In this document: in pieces, positions 34,196 to 45,600 of the stretch
How the letters are laid out: each line of letters opens with the position of its first letter
Position numbering within the stretch: position 1 is the stretch's first letter
Source of the DNA: Anopheles merus
Taxonomy: Eukaryota > Arthropoda > Insecta > Diptera > Culicidae
Direction of reading: 5' to 3'
DNA: 64,000 bases
NCBI RefSeq assembly: GCF_017562075.2
Contig: NC_054085.1
Span: 38,032,539 to 38,096,538, forward strand
The notes under the pieces: model-generated
Database searches by the model: none
The model's input: the letters and a program-made list of their open reading frames with translations, nothing else
Told to the model about the DNA's origin: nothing
Position numbers and translations under genes: made by a program

Positions 34196-36853
34196 ATGGT
34201 GTTTGCCAGCTACAACAGTGCGTCGTACCTGCTGCCACTGGACAACGATCAGAGTGTGGCGTTCTATCGGAACGAGAACCGGCTCTTCCCGACCCCGATC
34301 GGACCAGCGCCGGGGGGTGTTGCAACCCCACCCGGAAGAAACAGTGGCAGCAACGCCGCGAACGATATGAGCATTACCGACATGCTTACCGCTGCGTACC
34401 ATCACGAGATGCAGCAGCAGCACCACCAGACTGTTGGCAGCGGTGCCGGCGGCGGCGGCGGCGGTGGCGCTAGCGTTGGAAACATCGCCACGGGTGATTG
34501 CCCTTTCGGGCGAGTTCAATCACCAGCCACGCAACAGCAGCAGCCGTACCACCATCGTTTCGGTGGATCCGTGGCCATGTGCGATGATTTCCAACCGGTC
34601 GGTTACCTGAACGGTTCGTCCAACGGTTACTATGGCTTTGTCCCGTCGCTCGCCGCTCCAACAGGTGGTAGCGGCGGTGGTGGTGGTGTTGGTGGAGCGC
34701 GTGGACCCGAGCCGTGCAACAATAACAACGTGCTTCCGGATGCCGTCAACAACAATCGGTCGCAGCACCGCCCGGTAACAGCGGCAAATGTCAACGGTCA
34801 CCTGTCGGCGATGCATTTCCATGGCAACCGAAACCATATCAGCTGCAGTGATGCCGGCGAGCAGAATAACAACAACAACAGTAATAATAATAATAATAAC
34901 AACATCAGCGGGGGCGCTGCAGGGATGTTCCACGTGCAGCCCTTCCCGGCGCAGCAGCTAGTAGTGCGGAAGCGAAAGGAAGCGGCTAATCAGCAGCATC
35001 AACCGCACGAGGACGAAGAAATGGACACCAATGGACAGCTGGCGGCGGGACAGCAGCACCCGAAGCGACGAAAAACGAGCGACACGGAGCAAGGCTGGAT
35101 GGAAGCGGTACCATTTTCGGGCAGCAACGGTGGAGGAGGTATGTAAATTGAGTTGTAATTGCAATGAGGTCATAAAGCTAAAATTAACACACCATGATTC
35201 GTGTCCACATCTCGCGTCCATTTCCAATGGGAACATTTTTCATTTCCTATTTGAATTTTCACCTCATCATCGTTCTGTACAGTGTGCGCTCTAAGTGTAT
35301 GTTTGAACTTAGAAGCAAATACCTTCTATTTAGGGATCCAAAGATAAGGATAGGTCATTTGTAATTCACTTCAAGGTGTAATAATCCTTCAATGTGTAAC
35401 TTCTTTGGCAGATACAGTAGGTGACCGCTAACTGGATGTGTTTTAACTGGAGTGCTTTTTAACTGGAGGTTCGCTAACTGGAGTTACTCTCAGTTAACGA
35501 ACACTTAAACGTCAAAACATGAAACATCCGGAATCTCATGAAGAGAAATTTGTCGCAAATGTGCATTTTTCATACAAATTTAGGGTCTTTTGCCTACGTT
35601 TGCTATTAATTTATGTTATTACACGAATTACTATACTTTATATCAACATAAATGAAAAAAAAGTTTGGTATGTTTATTCCAGCCAACGCCAATCAAAACA
35701 ATCAATCCACAGAAACGTCACTCCAGTTAGCGAACATTGTTCGTTAACTGGAGCTTGTTTACCTCTCAGTTAGCGGTCACCTACTGTACTAACTTTGTTG
35801 CTAAGCCACATACTGTAACTTGTTCCAAATTTATTTCATCATTAGCGGGGTTGAAGCTATTTCTGACTTCGTTTTCTTTAAATATCTTTGCGCCAAAGTG
35901 TATGTGTGTGTGTGTGTTGCGTGGGTGTCTTTCTTAATCATCGCCAGATCACGGGCGCGTGTTGCTCATTCGCCACCCCGAAAACACATTGAATTGAATG
36001 GAAGATTTTAAAACATGGTCTCATCTTCTCCTTTTGCCCCTAAACAAACCACCCCTCGGCGCGTCTCCGTAGTACTGTACCAGCATCGGGCCGAGATCCA
36101 CGAGCCGGCCATGGACGAGATGGAATGCCAGGATCATCCCCATCTTCCCGCTGCCGTTAATGGACTTCAAGGGGCGACCGCGACCGGACAACAGCACCAA
36201 CTGCCAACAAGCAAGAGTAAATATTTCGACACTAGTCGCTGCATGATGTCGCACATGATCTAGTGGGCAGGACGACCAGTACTGGGTGGCGTACACCCGG
36301 ACGACGGACGGACGCGACGGACGCGCACGGCTGGATGATCTCACATACCTTGCGAGCGAATGTTCACAATGTTGTATTCGATCTTGTTTGTGTCAGTGTG
36401 TGTGTGAGTGTGTGGTTGTGTGTGTGTGTGTAACTTCTTCAAGGAGAGACAGAGATCAACAGGCACCGCGGACATGTTAATCAGATGACGCTGACCAGAC
36501 AACACACCTTTACAAGCCCTCCTTTCCCCTCGTTTATCTCTGTTGACGTAACCCAAATCCATCTTTGGCTCACACGCATGCATTGTAGATTCATTTACAA
36601 TAGCTCCTAATTTTCACAGTACGTTCGACCTCATTTGACATGATCGTTACGTGTAGCATCCTAACATTTCACTTAGTTATCTATCGTTTTTTTTCTTCTC
36701 TCTCTCTCTCTCTCTTTTGTTGCCTGGAAATTCATTCCCATCCATTCAATGAAACGTCCACACACCGACATGCACACTCACACACAAACGCCAACGTTAA
36801 GTTCAGAGGAGGGACGAATTGTCGTTGACCAGCAGCAGCTGCACCGATGCTAG
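34196..36853 (+). CDS. Unrecognised low-complexity, probably nuclear protein
   Basis: I do not recognise this gene. Exon 1 (34196-35138) opens with ATG in ideal fly context (CCAAAATGG), and its N-terminus (MVFASYNSASYLLPLDNDQS) is ordinary, ungapped protein. It then becomes rich in Gly, Gln, His and Asn runs, ends with two basic clusters (VRKRK and PKRRKT) that look like nuclear localisation signals, and reaches WMEAVPFSGS before a good donor (GTATGT). Exon 2 (36073-36216, acceptor CCGTAG, donor GTAAAT) adds an acidic stretch (EPAMDEMECQD) in matching style. Exon 3 (36807 to the TAG at 36851) adds 15 codons. The phases agree (1/1, 1/1), giving 377 residues. Exon 1 is strong. Exons 2 and 3 are a best guess: an alternative frame stays open to 37040, and open frames exist on the opposite strand. 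Confidence 0.62.
35415..35786. mobile_element. Non-autonomous TA-inserting MITE (Tc1/mariner or pogo-like)
   Basis: The ends are perfect 20-base inverted repeats, CAGTAGGTGACCGCTAACTG, flanked on both sides by TA (35413-35414 and 35787-35788), the target duplication typical of the Tc1/mariner/pogo superfamily. A second inverted pair inside, GTTCGCTAACTGGAGT-like, repeats the subterminal motif TAACTGGAG. The 372-base body encodes no transposase (longest frame 84 codons, no DDE pattern). It lies in the first intron of the gene at 34196, in a neutral position relative to the splice sites. Confidence 0.85.
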
Positions 36854-38156
36854 TAGGGACGCTCGTGGCACGACGACGGTACCGCTGCCCGGCCATCCAT
36901 TTGTGCGGCTGCCGGTAGCTTCCGGTCTGCATCCGCCCACTGTGGGGCGGTTCGAGCATGGCAAGAGCGGCCAGGGCTGCGATCTGGACCTGTTTCACAG
37001 CTTGCACGGTACCGGTGGCGGGTTTTCGATAGGAAAGTGACCTTACCTACTACTACTACTACTACTTATCTTGGGACGCGTTTGCACGGGACACGGTTGT
37101 TGCTTTTGATAAGGTTTACACACATTTTTAGCTGATTAAAACACGGAGGTAGAAGATTTCAAGTATCATCATCGTTCGTGGTAATTTCACGAGCCTTAGT
37201 GACGCGGTGAGACCGAACTAATCCTTATCAAATCGTTTCCACTAACTGACTGTACTTTACGTTTCTACGATGTACCTACAAAACGGAAGGAATGAAAATC
37301 CGTCCGTGTGAGTTTGCCTTTTTTTAATTGTAACTTTGATAGAGACTACTTAACGATTCTAGTGTGTAAAGAGGGTCACATATGCGCATGCGCGCTTTTG
37401 TAAGTGTACTTAACGACTTAGGCTTAGTGGAAGATGGAGAAGGGGTTGGGCGTTGGAAGGAAACGAACAGGAAGAAGCACTCGACAGTGCCTGTAGCAGC
37501 AGTAGGGCCTCCGTGAAGAGGACGAGGAGGGATAGAAGTAAGATAGTTTCCTAGTTTGCGTAGTACGTGTTTTAGGTTCACTAACAATTTGAATCAAAAA
37601 AATTAGGGAGAACCAGAGGTTCTTTGCGGTAACTGAATAGCTCCCCAATTTTCGTAGATGAACTTTTGTGTGATATGTCCGGAAAATGAAACGACTCTAT
37701 TGCTAACGTGCACGTGTGGTACGTGACACACACTCCCACTTCCCATTAAGCTCTATGTTATTCTTTGTTACAAAGAGAAATAAAGCACAAAACGACAACA
37801 TCACGCTTCTGCTTCTTGGGTAGATGAACAAGAATATTTGAGAAAACACGTAAAAAGGACTTTTCGGATACTCCTCCACGAAGGAAAAATAAACGTTACA
37901 CCACAAACCGTTGTGAGATAGCAGATGTGTGTTACATATATTAGGATTCGAATTAGTTGAATCTTTTCTAATCGCATTATAGACCGTAGTTGCAATACAC
38001 GTTGCACGGTTCGATTGACGAGTAATGGTTATTAGCCGTATTCTTCATCACATTCAGAGAGATGTTGTTCGGTTACGCAGACCGACAGTCAAGCAGGAAC
38101 ACGATTCCATACAATCTAATCCCGTTTTTTTATGCTTATTTTTTAGGAGTATTCTT
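36854..38156. other. Convergent 3' region between the unknown gene (+) and PCM1 (-)
   Basis: Holds the candidate 3' UTRs of both genes. On the plus strand AATAAA occurs at 37779-37784 and 37888-37893; on the minus strand the variant ATTAAA occurs at 37328-37323. If those are used the two transcripts overlap tail to tail by about 0.5 kb. The first 190 bases are GC-rich and open in several frames. A (CTA)6 run lies at about 37046-37064. Confidence 0.4.
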
Positions 38157-38180
38157 TCAATAGTAGGATGAACGTTGTTC
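38157..38180 (-). CDS. PCM1: Proposed terminal micro-exon of PCM1
   Basis: Exon 7 ends GAG before the perfect donor GTAAGC. After only 59 bases comes CTTATTTCAG, and then an in-phase GAA CAA CGT TCA TCC TAC TAT TGA. The protein would end EQTEEQRSSYY. Without splicing, the frame ends five codons after the donor (VSKFH). The intron is at the short end for insects. Confidence 0.55.
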   Translation of the reverse strand, partial: EQRSSYY

Positions 38181-38376
38181 CTGAAATAAGCAGTTTTGTG
38201 TAAATACGTTGTTTTCAAATTCTAATGAAATTTGCTTACCTCGGTCTGTTCCAAATGCTCATCGGCAACCTCTTCGGACTGCCAATTGTTGTTGATGTTG
38301 TTGCCATTGTTTCCTCCCCCTCCGGATGGGATGTTTCCATTGTTACTGCTAGGCCCACCGTTCATGCCACCATGTG

Positions 38377-38408
<32 letters not shown>

Positions 38409-39580
38409 ATTCCACCCATCCTTGGTTGAGTTCGTCCCTCATCGCGGCCGTTCGCTCCAACCTGCTGTTCTTCCACCGCCGAAGTAGCCGGCTTCTTCTG
38501 CACCACAACGGTCCAGCGATCGTCGAAGTTGGTCCCACCGGTCGGATGCTCGATGGCAGCGGAGGAAGCTCCCCCACTAGGGCCAGCCGCTGCCATACTG
38601 TTGCCGGATGGATTTTCCATATCGCACACTTGATCCGCTTCGGCCAGATCGTACGTCGTCGACGAGTACACCACGTTGGACGAGCTCGAGCTGACCACTA
38701 CGGCCGATTCCAGCGGACGTTGCTCTTCCCCGCTGAACGGGACCATCCCATTGCCATTCCCCCCAACATCACTGCCCGCGGGATTGCCCGCGGTGCCTCC
38801 CTCGTAGCCGATCGCACCGTCAGGCGGTACCTCGTTCGCGTAGGCCGCACTTTGCTGACCTCCCACCGACAGTGGCACGCCCGTGATTGCGTCCTCCTCC
38901 TCGTCCCCCTCCTCTCCCTCCACGGCGGACGATCTGAGCAGAATGTTGTTCAGAAAGTTCTCCAAATTGGATATAAACTCGTCCTTGTCCGTGCGATTCC
39001 AGCTTTCCAGGTGGCGCAAAAAGTCCTCCCGACTGAACACGTCCCCACCGGCACTGCCAGCACCGGCGGCACCGCTGCTCATGTCACCACCCGCTTGTGG
39101 ATCATCGCCTTGGGCGGAGAGGAATGAGGCAGCGGCCAGCAACGATGCGGCCGGCGACTGTCCCGTCCGCGCATGGTGATGATGGTAATGGTGCTGATGG
39201 TGATGATGATGGTGATGTTGCTGGCCGGCGTCGCCACTGGGTTGGCCGTAATCCATCGACGCTCCACCGGTCGCATGGTTGCAGATGACGCCCGCGATCT
39301 TGAACAGCACCGAATCGTTGATGTAATCGACCGAGTTGATCACGGACACAATGTCGCCCATAATGATGTTGATGATCTCCGAGTTGGCCACCGCCAAGGG
39401 GACAAGCTGCTCCTGGTTAAGCGGCCGAACGGCGGAAAGGCGACGGCCAGCCCCGGGCGGTGAGTTTGACGATGTGGAGGGCGCATTCGGTAAGGAGCCG
39501 CCTGCTAGTACCTCACCAGCGGACGTGGCCGGAAGGTTTCCTCCCGTCTGATCCGATCCAGCAGCAGGAATGTAATGATA

Positions 39581-39616
<36 letters not shown>

Positions 39617-42600
39617 CTGTTGACGAAGATTCGTATAGTTTTGGACCACCTCCAGCTCAACGGTAGACTCTTCGCATCTTTGCTCCCGTGGTGGCGTGTT
39701 GCGCGGCTGCTCCGCATTGATGCTTTCCCCACCAACATTTACACCTTCCGGCATGTTGGCCAACCCGGACGAGGCGAGCAAATTGTTGCTTCCCACATTG
39801 TTCACATGGTTTTCCTCCTGCAGCGTCGACTCAATGTAGCGGTTGTACAGCTCCTGGATCGATTGCAGCGTGCGCTGGCGCAGCGGATCGGAGGAAATGA
39901 GCTGCAGCTCCCGGAACAGCTGGATGAGAAAGTGGGGCCGCGATTCGTTGGCCGTAATGAGATTCTTCACCTCCTGGTAAACGTTTTCCTTCAGCGCTTC
40001 GAACAGCTTCGAGGTCGACCTGGAATCGGGGAAAAGGAAGACAAATTTGTTAAAATTTTCCATAAAAACATAATAAATGAATCGCCACTCACTTTGAATC
40101 ATGCTGATAGGTGCAGGTGGACGCCAGATTCATATCACCACCGCCGGACACGTAGCATCCGCTGCTGCCTTCCCCGCCGGCACCCGCATCCCGGCAGGAG
40201 CGTAGCGAAAGCGGATACTTCTTGTGTCCGCTCGCTTTCGGGTGCGTTTTGTTCGCCAGCCCCAGATTGATCGGGTTCGTGTGAAACTGTAGCTCGCCGA
40301 GATCGAGCGAATTGGACTGGTTCAGGGGTGCATGGTGGGAGTGTGGTTGCTGCTGCTGCTGCTGCTGTTGCGGCGCAATTTGTTGCTGATGTGGAGATGG
40401 CTGATGCACCAAACCGGACGATGCATGTTGCGACTGGACCGACTGAGGCTGTACGCTCGGTTGGTGTGTGTGGCCGTACGGATGCTGCGCTTGAACCGTT
40501 CCCACTGGCTGGCCGCGATGCTGTTGACGCCCGGGTAGGATCGGTTGCTGTGACTGGAACGTTTGCTGCGCAGCTCTTGCTCCGTGCATCGGCTGGCCGC
40601 CGACATTCGGCAGTGGTGCTTGTTGCTGCACCACCTGCTGCTGCTGCGGATGATGATGGTCAACCATTTGCCCTGCGCAGTCATCGGTCATCGAGCCGTC
40701 CTGATTCGGATGGTACCCGTGGGACATGGACGAGTCCAGCTCCTGGCACAAACCGGCACTGTTCGCCTGGTTCGCATTGCTCAGCGAGTTGTTGCGCGTG
40801 ATGTTGAGCGACTGCTGGTACTTGTTGCTCTGGTTGTTCATGTACTGGTTCGACGCATTGCTGTTGTTGCGCTGCAGCTGATTGTTGATCGTATTGCAAC
40901 CCGTTCCACCGCCAGCACTGCCGCCACTGAATCCAGCTGCTCCTCCTCCTCCACTGCCAGTTCCGGACCCGGCACATCCAATCCCATTGCCTGCTCCCGT
41001 TCCGACAACACCACCACTGGCACCGCCGCCGCCACCACCACCACTACCACCGCCACCAGCACTGCCACTCTGGGAGCATGATTCCTCATTGCTTTTGCAG
41101 CTGTTGCTCGATAGAAGATTTTGTCTTGAGTAGCTGCAAGAAACGGTGGAGAAGAAATGTATTAGCAAAAGCGCCTTCTAAAGCAATAGAACCAACAAAC
41201 AAAAGCAAACAAGTGTTAGTACTATAGAAATCAAAACATCAGCTACAAAATGGTGTAAATATTCCAAAAGCTCATTGATCACAATTTACTGCACAAAACG
41301 ACAAAACTCCACACAGAATTAGGACAGATGCAAAGGGGCACACACTGACAAAGAAGAAAGATCACACTAACTTACCATGGTTCGATTCAAAACAGTGCGT
41401 TAGTGGAACTAATTTCCGATTTCGCTAAATCTCTACTCTATCTAAAGCTAACGGCCACAACATTTCGACTGCTCCGAATGCGTTCTCTCGTACCAAGGAC
41501 AAAGAGTCATCAACGGCAACGAGTGAAGGAGTGTGCATAAAGGTTGAGAAAAAGGAGGATGGCGTGGAGCGCTTGTGTGGGATAATGGATGGCCATTGGT
41601 AAGCGACAGCGACAAAACAACAAATCAACCCATCAACCCGTTCAATGCTACAAACTCAAACTAATATTCTACCTAATTTCCCTAAAGACGTAATCTTAGG
41701 ACAACAATTGCGCTACTCTACGACCTACGAAGCTAATGAACAAGACTATACTAACAACATGTAATGGGTAAAAAGGGTAATGGTGGTACAACGAGTGCAA
41801 ACTGCCGCGCCTTGTGCTTTGGGGGAGGTAGTTACCTTCGGAAGTTATCCCAATAGTTATTGGCCCTCACACCCGGCAGCACCTGGTTGTTGAGGGCTTG
41901 CGTTTGCTGCTGGGTGGAGGACTCTTGCTGCTGTTGCTGTTGCTGGCTGTACAGATTGTGATTGTTCTGCATGTTTGCGTTGGACAGGTTGTTGTTAACG
42001 GTGTTGTTGAGATTGTTGTAGTTTTGCCCGAAGCGCAACGACGACGACGAGTGCGGCTGATGGTGGTGAGGCTGCTGCTGCTGCTGCTGCTGGCCCATGG
42101 CCGGGGTCGGTGTAGCCGGCTGCGAGCTGCTGCTGCACAGATTGTTTATCATGTTCGGTGCGACCGATCCGGTGTTGCCGTACTCGTTCGCCAGCCCGAC
42201 ATCCGTGCCGGCAGCAACGCCACCACCACCACCGCCGGACTGTTCATCGTACAGCGCGTTGTTAAGCGTGTTAATGTTAAGCGGACGCACACTGGAGCGC
42301 AACCGTCCCGCACTGGCACCGCTCGGTGGCAGTCCAGCCTGGCCGGCGAGGGGGTTAGTATTGTTACGCGGCAGCGGTTGGTTCGGCAAGCATTGCGAGG
42401 CGTTGGGCACCAGCGGCTGTGGGGACATCAGGGCGTGATTGGGCGGCATGGCAGCGTGCGGACTGAAGGGCGGCTGCTGCGTGAAGGGTGGCATGGTCTG
42501 CAGCATGGAGGATGGTGTGGGATGGTGAAGGGCATGGGGGTGATGGTAGGGAGAGGATTGCTGGTGGGACATCATCGGCTGTTCGGAGCGGGCCCGCGTG

Positions 42601-45600
42601 TACATGCTGCTTGCCGTGGTGGCCGCCGCATTCGACGCGTTCAACGAGCCGTTGTTCGGTGGCGTCGACTCGGCCCGAATCAACGTGGCCGCCATCGGTG
42701 GGCCGTGGGTTTCGTGCAGCAGCATGCTGCTGTTGGTGCCGAGAATGCGCTCCTGGAGCTGATTGGGAGAAACATTCAACATTAATCGTAGATTCAAATA
42801 AATGAATATTTTTTTTTTAAAGCGACAACATTCCCACTTACCAACAAGACCGCATTGTTGAGATTGTTGATTTCACGTTGCTGAATCCACAGCAGCTGAT
42901 TGCACTGCGTGATCGAGTTCATCAGCATCTGCTGCGTCTGCATGATGTGCTGAAAGACGATCGGATCGGGCGGTGTGTTCGGGGTGGCGGCGTGAGGAGG
43001 CAGCAAGTTGGCCGCTACCCCGTACGGACCGCCTCCCGTGCTCCAGCTGCTGCCGTACGCACCGACACCTCCCCCAACGTACCCAGCGCCGGGCGCATGG
43101 TGCGACAGGTCGTGCATTCCCGGCCCGTACGGATGCCCGTAATGGGGACTGTGGGGGCCCGTGTTCGAGCTGGACAATCCGCCCGCCCCGCCACTCGTCC
43201 CAAACACTGGCCACGGCGAAGAGCCACGATGATCTCGAGCTCCGGCGGCACCACCACCACCACCGCCGACTGGAGCACCGTCCGCATCCAGCTCGCTGCG
43301 CTTCATTCGATACCGATCCGCAGCGGCATTGCGGTTGCAAATGTCCGGCATGGGCGGTGGGAAGCTGCGCGTACTGCTCGACTGGTAGCTGGCCGACTCG
43401 AGCTGCGCGTGAGCGAAGATATCCGACGTCACGCCCGAGTCGGCGGAGTTGGTTTTCGAATCGTTCGTCGCATTGCTGCCGGCGGTATTGTTCTGCAGCG
43501 AGCCGCTAATGGCCGACGGTGCCGGTGCGGGCGGAATGGTCGTGTGCGTGGACGGTGTGCCGCGGTGATGCGATCCCGCACCACCACTGCACGACTCCAC
43601 CGAGGACGAAACCACCGACGATGGGCCGGCCGGTTTCGGGACGTGGGCCGATGTGGTCGGCTCATGCGCACCAACGCCTTCCGTTGCGGCCGAGCGCGAC
43701 AGTTCCGTGTTTTTCTTGATGCTCTGCGTCATCTTTTCGATCCGCTCCAGCTCGCGCCTCTTCTGCTCCAGCTCGGCCTTCAGCTCCATCTGCTGGCGTT
43801 CCTTCGGGCCGGCCGGCACACGGCCGCTCGGCCCGGCCAGCGACACGAACGAGGCGACGTGGTTCGTCAGCTTCTCGGTCGACTGATGCTGGGCCTGCTG
43901 CTGCAGCTCCATCACATTGTTCCGGCGCTTGTGCAGATCGTTCCGGGCGTGCTTCAGGCGATCGCGCTCGGCCGCGATCGATTTCGCCTGCTCGCGCAAA
44001 TCCTGCGTCATCGCATGCAGCGCTTCGACGCGCTTGTTTAGCTGCTCGCGCTCCTGGTTGGACAGCTCACTGCCGTCCGCCTCGTTCGGGATGGTCGTAC
44101 CGTCCGGCAGCAGCGTTATCGGCGCCGAGCTCATCGAACGGGAACGACTTCTGCTAGAACGTGCGTGAGGCGGCTGTTGTTGTTGCTGCTGCTGCTGCTG
44201 CATTGCAATCGCCGTAGCTCCCTCCTCTTCCTCGTCATCGCCCTCTTCCTCGTCCTCGGGCGCATCCTCTTCGTCCTCCTCTTCCTCGTCGATCGACTCG
44301 TGGCCCGTTTTCATCTCGATCAGCTTCACCGTGTCCATCATCTCCTTCAATCGGCGCAGCTGCGACTTCATCGCGTTGATTTCATTGATCTTTTCGCTCA
44401 ACATGTCGGCTGTGCCGTTCAACACCGAAGCTTCCTCTTCGTTCAGCTGTCCTTCGTCGTCTTCCTCGTCCGCCGCAGCGGACGACGCCATATGCCCGTT
44501 GGCCCGTTGCTCTTCACCCAGCTGCCGGTGCGCCGGCACGGACATGCCCTCGACAGTGGCCACCGGGTTCAATCCACCGCTCGTACCTTCCATCGTGCTG
44601 CCGCCTCCGTTGAGAAAGATTTTCGTAGCATTCCTTGCGTCGGACGCCGGGGCCGGAGCGTGCGTCAGCTCGATCGGCACGTTCCGTGGTTCCGCGGGCA
44701 CAGCGGCAGCCTCACCGTCAAACTGCCGGTTTGCGTCCATGTTCAGATTCTGCAGCTCCGACACGAGATTATGCATCTGACTCTTTTTATCGCGCAGTTC
44801 GGCAAACTTTTGCTGCAGTATCACCTGGTCCGCCATCACGTCCGCATCGTGCTCGGGGCCGAGCATGTTGCTCAGCTCCTGCTGGTTCTGTATGAAGGTG
44901 GAGAGGACGCGCATCCGCTCCATGATGCTGCCGATGCCGTCCTGCACCTGCTCGACCGTTTGGAACGATTCGATCGGTGGCGCTACGCTAGCCGAATGCA
45001 TATGGCGAATCGATTCCATCTCTTGCAGCTGCTGCCGGGCCGCTTGCTGCAGGCGAAGCAGGTGCGCCTGCTGCTCCTTTAACGCCTGCATGTTTTTCGA
45101 CTGCGTCTCCATGCGGTAGCGCAACTCGTCGCAGGACGCGGACGGTGGCACGGGCGTTGTCGATTGATTCGTGCTGATGCTTTGCACCGATTGCGGCCGA
45201 GGGCCACCGTTCAGCTGAAAGGTTTGGCAAAAGAAGGATGCTATTAATGATGGAACTGTGGCTGTGTTATTTAGCGGTGCAACATCGAACGAGATAAGTA
45301 AGGAAGATGAGAATTGTTACAGTGGGCTTTCGAATGCAGAGAATACGTTTACCTTGTGGGCTATTGCGGGATTAGACAAAGAGCTCATATTGCTTGGTCA
45401 AGCAACATAACTGTTGTTAAACAACATGCAAATGATTGTACATCAATGATCGTACTTTTGTACGGAATCAACAAAGAGTAGCTCAGTAATTAGTAGATGC
45501 AGCACTCGACACACACGCAAAACATAAAAACACGGCGGGACAAGCTGGGACAATGGGGGGCAACAGATAAACGCACCTCCGTATCGGAGTGCCGCACGTC

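Noticed and set aside
36021..36222. A minus-strand terminal exon of PCM1 (LVLLSGRGRPLKS frame)
   Set aside because: In phase and with a good acceptor, but 2 kb away. A nearer acceptor with a stop (38180-38157) exists, and the text does not resemble PCM1. The two-strand coding signal is kept as a finding.
42878..45082. Long plus-strand open frames (387 and 305 codons) opposite PCM1 exon 4
   Set aside because: They are antisense shadows of GC-rich, CAG-rich coding sequence, made of Arg/His/Leu-rich text without any domain. The minus strand has a proven family match.
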